Assembly: GCA_030532225.1 (NCBI GenBank)
Contig: JAUNLQ010000007.1
Location: forward strand, 1 to 58,172
Origin: Bacillota bacterium
Lineage (GTDB): Bacteria; Bacillota; Clostridia; Tissierellales; Peptoniphilaceae
Length of the DNA stretch: 58,172 bases
Direction of reading: 5' to 3'
In this document: in pieces, positions 53,653-58,172 of the stretch
Position numbering within the stretch: position 1 is the first letter of the stretch
Layout of the letters: every line of letters starts with the position of its first letter
The notes under the pieces: generated by a model
What the model was told of the DNA's origin: nothing
Databases searched by the model: none
Seen by the model: only the letters and a program-made list of their open reading frames with translations
Translations under genes and position numbers: made by a program

Positions 53653-54771
53653 ATGACAGATACAAAAGAACTACTTGAAGAGAATAGAGAACTTGGTGAA
53701 GTGTTAGAAAGCCTTATTAAAGCTGGCAAGGGCAAGGGCTATTTGACCTTTGAAGATGTGGCTAAGGCCTATGAAAAAAAGGAAGACCTAGACCCAGAAC
53801 AAATAAACTCTGTTTATGAAAGATTGGAAAAGGCCCAAATCGACATTATGAAAGAATCTGAAGTTGATGATGAAGACGATGAAGATAATGATGACGAAGA
53901 AATAAACATTGAAGACGAAGATTTATCTGTTCCTGCAGGTATTTCTGTAGACGACCCTGTTAGAATGTATTTAAAAGAAATAGGTAAGGTTGACCTTCTT
54001 ACTGCAGAAGAAGAAGTAGACCTGGCCAAGCGCATAGAAAACGGAGAACAAATTGCCAAACAAAGGCTAGCAGAAGCTAATCTAAGACTTGTAGTTTCAA
54101 TAGCCAAAAGATATGTTGGTAGAGGCATGATGTTTTTAGACCTAATCCAAGAAGGAAATCTAGGCCTAATGAAAGCTGTAGAAAAATTTGATTATAGAAA
54201 AGGTTTCAAATTTTCTACCTATGCTACCTGGTGGATAAGACAGGCCATTACTAGAGCCATTGCAGACCAAGCAAGAACAATAAGAATACCAGTTCACATG
54301 GTAGAAACAATAAACAAGCTAGTAAGAACCCAAAGAAAACTTATAGTAAAACTAGGTAGGGACCCACTGCCAGAAGAAATTGCCAAAGAAATGGGCATTG
54401 AAGAAAGTAAGGTTCACGAAATTCTTAAAATTGCCCAAGAACCAGTATCTTTAGAAACTCCAATTGGCGAAGAAGAAGACTCTCACCTAGGAGACTTTAT
54501 ACCTGATGACGAAATTGTTTCTCCGTCAGATGCTGCCTCCTTTACTCTTTTAAAAGAACAACTTACAGAAGTTTTAGACACCTTAAATGAAAGAGAGAAG
54601 AAGGTCCTTATTTTAAGATTTGGCCTTGAAGATGGCAGATCTAGAACCTTAGAAGAAGTAGGCAAAGAATTTGATGTAACTAGAGAAAGAATAAGACAAA
54701 TCGAAGCTAAGGCCTTAAGAAAATTAAGACACCCAAGCAGAAGCAAAAAACTAAGAGACTATTTAGAATAA
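53653..54771 (+). CDS. rpoD: RNA polymerase primary sigma factor
   Basis: The 372-residue sigma-70 has a short region 1.1, an acidic stretch (about residues 73-92), region 1.2 [16 protein letters not shown], region 2 with [25 protein letters not shown] and [17 protein letters not shown], region 3, and region 4 with [20 protein letters not shown] and the helix-turn-helix [17 protein letters not shown]. It directs the housekeeping TTGACA/TATAAT promoters seen throughout the window. Its stop shares a base with the trmK start (TAATG). Confidence 0.98.
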   Translation: MTDTKELLEENRELGEVLESLIKAGKGKGYLTFEDVAKAYEKKEDLDPEQINSVYERLEKAQIDIMKESEVDDEDDEDNDDEEINIEDEDLSVPAGISVDDPVRMYLKEIGKVDLLTAEEEVDLAKRIENGEQIAKQRLAEANLRLVVSIAKRYVGRGMMFLDLIQEGNLGLMKAVEKFDYRKGFKFSTYATWWIRQAITRAIADQARTIRIPVHMVETINKLVRTQRKLIVKLGRDPLPEEIAKEMGIEESKVHEILKIAQEPVSLETPIGEEEDSHLGDFIPDDEIVSPSDAASFTLLKEQLTEVLDTLNEREKKVLILRFGLEDGRSRTLEEVGKEFDVTRERIRQIEAKALRKLRHPSRSKKLRDYLE

Positions 54772-55463
54772 TGAAAGATATTATTTTAGACCAAAGATTG
54801 CAAGCTGTAGTAGATTTGTTAGGTCATGGCCACACTGTTGTAGATGTAGGCTGTGACCATGGCTATGTAGCCAATTATCTAGTAGAAAATGACCTTGCAG
54901 AAAAAGTTTATGCAAGTGATGTTTCAGAACCATCTCTTAGAAAAAACCAACGCTTTGCTTATTTAAGAGGCAACGAAGATAGGGTTATATCTGTTCTTGG
55001 AGATGGGCTAAGGCCCTTAAAGGGCAAGGACTTTGACACTGTAATTATTGCTGGCATGGGAGGAGATTTAATAATAAAGATTTTACAAGACTCCTTTGAC
55101 CAAATAAAAGACAAGACCTTGATTTTGCAGCCAATGACCCAAAGATCTGGCCTTAGAAAGTATTTAGTAGCCAATGGCTTTAAGATTCAAAGAGAAACAA
55201 TAGTTAGGGATAAAAATAAATTTTATGAAATTTTTAAGGCTGTACCTGGAGAGGACTTAGGATCTAGCTGTGACTATGCCTTTGGACAAAATCTAATAGA
55301 AGAAAAAGACCCAGTTCTAAAAGAATATTTGCTCTTCCTTCTTAAGAAAAACCAAAACTATATAAAAAAGGCAGCCATGTCTAAAACAGCCAAGGGCCAA
55401 GAAAGAAGACAGTATTTAGAAAATGAAATTGAACTTTATAAGGAGCTATTAAATGACTATTAA
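54771..55463 (+). CDS. trmK: tRNA (adenine-22 N1)-methyltransferase
   Basis: The 230-residue SAM-dependent methyltransferase has the motif VVDVGCDHGYVANYLVE at the N-terminus, YASDVSEPSLRKNQ, the NxxG-like IIAGMGGDLIIKIL and ILQPMTQRSGLRKYL blocks, and a C-terminal helical coiled-coil. The order rpoD-trmK-nif3 is conserved in Firmicutes. It overlaps both neighbours, so the three are translationally linked. Confidence 0.95.
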   Translation: MKDIILDQRLQAVVDLLGHGHTVVDVGCDHGYVANYLVENDLAEKVYASDVSEPSLRKNQRFAYLRGNEDRVISVLGDGLRPLKGKDFDTVIIAGMGGDLIIKILQDSFDQIKDKTLILQPMTQRSGLRKYLVANGFKIQRETIVRDKNKFYEIFKAVPGEDLGSSCDYAFGQNLIEEKDPVLKEYLLFLLKKNQNYIKKAAMSKTAKGQERRQYLENEIELYKELLNDY

Positions 55464-56214
55464 AGTTAAAGATCTTACAAATTTTATTGAAAGACTGGCA
55501 CCATTAAACAGCCAAGAAGACTGGGACAACAGTGGACTCCAAGTAGGAGACAAAGAAGCTGAAGTTAAAGGAGTCCTAATGGCTATGGACTTAACAGACC
55601 AAGCTGCTTCTCAAGCCCTTTTAACAGGGAAAAATCTAATAATCTGCCACCACCCTTTCTTTTTCCAAGGGCTGAAATCAATAGATTTTTCTACTTATAG
55701 AGGAAGCTTAATTAAAAAGCTTATTGATAATTCTATTTCTGTTTATGCAGCCCATACAAATTTAGACAAGGCTGTTGGAGGAGTAAACCACTCTTTGGCC
55801 AATATTTTCCCTTTAAAAAAGCTAGAAAATATTTCTGACTACTATGAAGGGGAAATTGGAAGTTTAGGAGAAATAGAAGAAGTATCCTTTGCAGACTTTA
55901 AGAAAATTTTAGATGAAAATTTCAAAGACTATAGGATATTGGGAAGAAAAAATGAAAGCATAAAGAAAATTGCCTTTATTGGAGGCAGTGGAGCCTTTGG
56001 AATTAAAATGGCCAAAGAATTAGCCTGTGATGCCTTAGTCACTGCAGATATAAAGCACCATGATAGCCAACTAGCCTACGAACTAGGCCTAAGCCTTGTA
56101 GATCTTGGTCACTTCCAATCAGAATTTCCAGCCCTTATAAATCTTAAAGAACTTTTGCAAGAAGAGTTTACAGACTTAGATATAGATGTATTTACAGATC
56201 CAGTATTTTTTTAG
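55453..56214 (+). CDS. Nif3-like dinuclear metal center protein
   Basis: The 253-residue protein shows EDWDNSGLQVGD, ICHHPFFFQGLKSID (metal-binding His pair), YAAHTNLDKAVGGVNHSLA, and the C-terminal ADIKHHDSQLA and DLGHFQSE ligand segments of the Nif3/YqfO family. It is the short form, without the central insert found in Bacillus YqfO. The family forms metal-binding hexamers with a proposed GTP cyclohydrolase-like fold; the function is not settled. Its start lies inside trmK (11-base overlap). Confidence 0.93.
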   Translation: MTIKVKDLTNFIERLAPLNSQEDWDNSGLQVGDKEAEVKGVLMAMDLTDQAASQALLTGKNLIICHHPFFFQGLKSIDFSTYRGSLIKKLIDNSISVYAAHTNLDKAVGGVNHSLANIFPLKKLENISDYYEGEIGSLGEIEEVSFADFKKILDENFKDYRILGRKNESIKKIAFIGGSGAFGIKMAKELACDALVTADIKHHDSQLAYELGLSLVDLGHFQSEFPALINLKELLQEEFTDLDIDVFTDPVFF

Positions 56215-56227
56215 CTAATAGAATTTT

Positions 56228-56255
56228 GAGCTTGGCCTTGGCTAGGCTCTTTTTT
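56228..56255 (+). terminator. terminator of the dgt-to-nif3 operon
   Basis: GAGC/GCTC closes a stem with an internal TTGGCC/GGCTAG pairing, followed by six T. Confidence 0.75.
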
Positions 56256-56285
56256 GTATATAGCCTTTATAAAAGTTGGCCTATA

Positions 56286-56314
56286 TTGAGTCAAACTTTA
56301 ATATTTGCTATAAT
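56286..56314 (+). promoter_or_regulatory. purD promoter
   Basis: TTGAGT (56286-56291), 17 bases, TATAAT (56309-56314), 40 bases before the purD ATG. No structured leader fits in the remaining ~34 nt. Confidence 0.65.
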
Positions 56315-56354
56315 GAAAATGAAAAAAATCGCTTAATTACAATTTGGAGGCATT

Positions 56355-58025
56355 ATGAACATTTTAATTGTTGGATCTGGTGCGAGAGAACACGCCTTGG
56401 CAGAGAAAGTTAGCCAATCAGCCTTGTGCGAAAAACTTTACTTTGCTCCAGGCAATGGTGGTACAAGATTAATAGGAGAAAATATAAACATTCAAGCTAC
56501 TGACCTTGAAGGTCTTGTGGATTTTGCTGAAAAAAATAATATTGACTTTACTATAGTAGGCCCTGAAGACCCACTAAATTTAGGTATAGTAGATGTTTTT
56601 GAAGAAAGGGGTCTAAAGATTTTCGGCCCAAGAAAGGCAGCAGCAAAACTAGAAGGTTCTAAGGCCTTTGCAAAAGATTTTATGGTTAGACATAATATTC
56701 CAACTGGAGAATACATTGAAACATCTAATCTAAACCAGGCCATAGATTTTACTAAAAAGCTTTTACAAGAGTCTTCTAAGGCAGTAATAAAGGCAGATGG
56801 ACTTTGTGCTGGCAAGGGAGTTTTCATAGTTGATAATTTAGAAGAAGGAGAAAAATACTTAAGAGAAATTCTTCAAGACGGCTCTTATGGCATAAAAAAA
56901 GTTATAATTGAAGAATTTTTACAAGGCTTTGAAATGAGTCTTATAGCCTTTGTAGACAACAATAATATTAAGATGTTGCCAACTTCTAAGGACCACAAAA
57001 ATATTTTTGATAAGGACCAAGGCTTAAACACTGGAGGAATGGGAACCTACAGTCCTAATATTCAAGCTAATCCTTATTTAGAAGAAATAGAAGACCAAAT
57101 TTTGTTGCCATTTTTAAAAGGCCTACAAGTGGACAAGATGGACTTTAGAGGAGTAATTTTTATTGGCCTAATGATTACAGCAAGTGGCATTAAGGTTTTA
57201 GAATTTAATACTCGCTTCGGAGATCCAGAAACCCAATCTATTTTAAATAGACTAGACTCAGATCTTTTAGACATAATGATAAAAACTTCAGAAGACAGAT
57301 TGGACCAAGCCCAGCTTTCCTTTAATGACAAAAAAGTGGTAACTTTAATTTTGGCCTCTGGAGGATATCCAGAAAAATACGAAAAAGGCTTTGAAATTAC
57401 AGGCCTTGAAAAGCTGGAAGGAGTAAAAATTTACCATGCAGGCACTAAGTTTGTGGACCAAAAACTTGTGACTTCAGGTGGCAGAGTCCTATCTATAGTG
57501 GCAATTGAAGATTCCTTTGACAAGGCCATTGACCTAGTTTATAAGGCAGCTGATAAAATTGACTTTAAAGGCAAGTACTACAGGACAGACATTGGACCTA
57601 AAGTTTATAGATATTATCTTGAAGAAGACCTAGACAAGTTTAGATCTATAAAAGAAATTGTGGCCCAACTTGGCCTAGACCAAGAAGACATAAAACTTTA
57701 TTCCAGATTTGATATAGAAGGATTAAAACAAGACCAAGCCAAAGACCTTTTAAATGACCTAAATCAAGAGCAAAAAACCTATGAAGGTATAGATGCTTTT
57801 GACTTACAAAAGTCCTTTAAAAAGGCTTTTTTAGTAGAGACTGACCTAGTAGAAAATAAGCAAATCGAAAACTATCCACAAGAAATATTTGTGGAAAAAG
57901 CCCTAGTAGTTTCTAGCCAAAAGGATCTTTTGAGAAATGAATATAAAAAGTTAAAAGACCAAATTCTTCAAGAAACAAAGGGCAGCCAAGTAAGGCTTTT
58001 AGGTCTGCCTACAAAAATCTCTTAA
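56355..58025 (+). CDS. purD: phosphoribosylamine-glycine ligase with C-terminal extension
   Basis: The 556-residue protein contains a complete PurD (about 1-415): IVGSGAREHALAEK, VGPEDPLNLGIVDVFEERG, IKADGLCAGKGVFI, LPTSKDHKN and TGGMGTYSPN in the ATP-grasp core, and EFNTRFGDPETQ. It makes glycinamide ribonucleotide from phosphoribosylamine. PurD normally ends near residue 420; about 135 more residues follow. In that tail IKEIVAQLGLDQEDIKLYSR then AFDLQKSF lines up by eye with IEEIKDFLHIDLKSLKAYRF then AKDLEKTF of the PurL N-terminus encoded in this window, suggesting a PurS-like appended domain. GGAGG precedes the ATG. Confidence 0.94.
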   Translation: MNILIVGSGAREHALAEKVSQSALCEKLYFAPGNGGTRLIGENINIQATDLEGLVDFAEKNNIDFTIVGPEDPLNLGIVDVFEERGLKIFGPRKAAAKLEGSKAFAKDFMVRHNIPTGEYIETSNLNQAIDFTKKLLQESSKAVIKADGLCAGKGVFIVDNLEEGEKYLREILQDGSYGIKKVIIEEFLQGFEMSLIAFVDNNNIKMLPTSKDHKNIFDKDQGLNTGGMGTYSPNIQANPYLEEIEDQILLPFLKGLQVDKMDFRGVIFIGLMITASGIKVLEFNTRFGDPETQSILNRLDSDLLDIMIKTSEDRLDQAQLSFNDKKVVTLILASGGYPEKYEKGFEITGLEKLEGVKIYHAGTKFVDQKLVTSGGRVLSIVAIEDSFDKAIDLVYKAADKIDFKGKYYRTDIGPKVYRYYLEEDLDKFRSIKEIVAQLGLDQEDIKLYSRFDIEGLKQDQAKDLLNDLNQEQKTYEGIDAFDLQKSFKKAFLVETDLVENKQIENYPQEIFVEKALVVSSQKDLLRNEYKKLKDQILQETKGSQVRLLGLPTKIS

Positions 58026-58029
58026 GAAC

Positions 58030-58058
58030 TTGATTAATACAGACTTTTAAAATATAAT
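58030..58058 (+). promoter_or_regulatory. rnpB promoter
   Basis: TTGATT (58030-58035), 17 bases, TATAAT (58053-58058), immediately upstream of the RNase P RNA 5' end. Confidence 0.75.
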
Positions 58059-58065
58059 ACTAAAG

Positions 58066-58172
58066 AGAGTAAACCGACTAATCGCGCTTAAAGTGAGGAA
58101 AGTCCGTGCTCCACAAATAGGTGCTGGATAACGTCCAGTAGGGGCGACCCTAAGGCTAGTGCAACAGAGATA
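58066..58172 (+). ncRNA. rnpB: RNase P RNA, 5' part (cut by the window end)
   Basis: The universally conserved block GAGGAAAGTCCGTGCTCC is present near 58096, followed by an AGGTGCTGGATAACGTCC-type region, GGGCGACCC and GTGCAACAGAGA, all in the order found in bacterial RNase P RNA. The catalytic RNA of RNase P matures tRNA 5' ends. About 107 nt are visible; the rest lies beyond the window. The exact 5' end is inferred from the promoter. Confidence 0.93.

Noticed and set aside
53869..53932. Acidic Asp/Glu repeat in rpoD as a microsatellite or frameshift hotspot
   Set aside because: The frame is intact and an acidic region near the N-terminus is normal in primary sigma factors.

Overview
The window comes from a low-GC Gram-positive anaerobe. 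The layout (macromolecular-synthesis operon dnaG-rpoD, era-recO-glyQ-glyS-ccpN-PSRP, a single-chain PurL, arginine deiminase, T-box control, strong AGGAGG-type ribosome binding sites, frequent TTG starts, no sporulation genes) fits a peptide- and amino-acid-using Firmicute such as the anaerobic cocci of the Peptoniphilus/Anaerococcus group. That placement is an inference from content, not from a marker search. No rRNA, tRNA, CRISPR array, prophage or insertion sequence was seen.

Layout. 1-7.5 kb: a lipoteichoic-acid-synthase-like enzyme (minus strand) is divergent from arcA, which has a terminator inside its leader. An orphan membrane-anchored gene follows, flanked by two identical 46-bp terminator copies, then rqcH and a histidine phosphatase. 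7.5-15.5 kb: pepF; a convergent three-gene ABC unit (ATPase, CARDB surface protein, MacB/FtsX permease); and a two-gene cobamide unit whose cobyric acid synthase lacks its glutaminase domain. 15.6-20.7 kb: a large YcdB-type lipoprotein, an apparent free-standing small RNA, and a minus-strand metal operon (HMA chaperone, truncated RIC-like protein, P1B ATPase with a CPG motif). 20.8-30 kb: glycerol dehydrogenase, leuS, copper ATPase, murA and a MATE pump. 30-40 kb: a GNAT enzyme; purL behind a structured leader with a terminator; a T-box-controlled amino-acid ABC transporter; a second GNAT; and an unknown protein paired with a hemerythrin. 39.4-58 kb: the nfeD-floA unit runs into a long co-directional housekeeping block (phoH, ybeY, dgkA-PAP2, era, recO, glyQS, ccpN, PSRP, dgt, dnaG, rpoD, trmK, nif3), then purD and the 5' part of RNase P RNA, cut by the window edge.

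Themes. (1) Two glutamine-dependent amidotransferases have apparently lost glutaminase function: CbiP lacks the domain and PurL has Gly in place of the nucleophilic Cys. This suggests reliance on free ammonia. (2) Purine synthesis shows two more oddities: a PurD with a ~135-residue C-terminal extension resembling the N-terminal region of PurL, and a candidate attenuator before purL. (3) Two loci carrying di-iron-type proteins (RIC-like at 20.0-20.3 kb, hemerythrin at 38.1-39.2 kb) each have a TGTRA-N6-type palindrome placed near -41 of a promoter, suggesting one Crp/Fnr-family regulon that links metal export with NO or oxygen stress. (4) Envelope genes include an LtaS-like enzyme with a degenerate phosphodiesterase-like tail and the ABC-CARDB unit.
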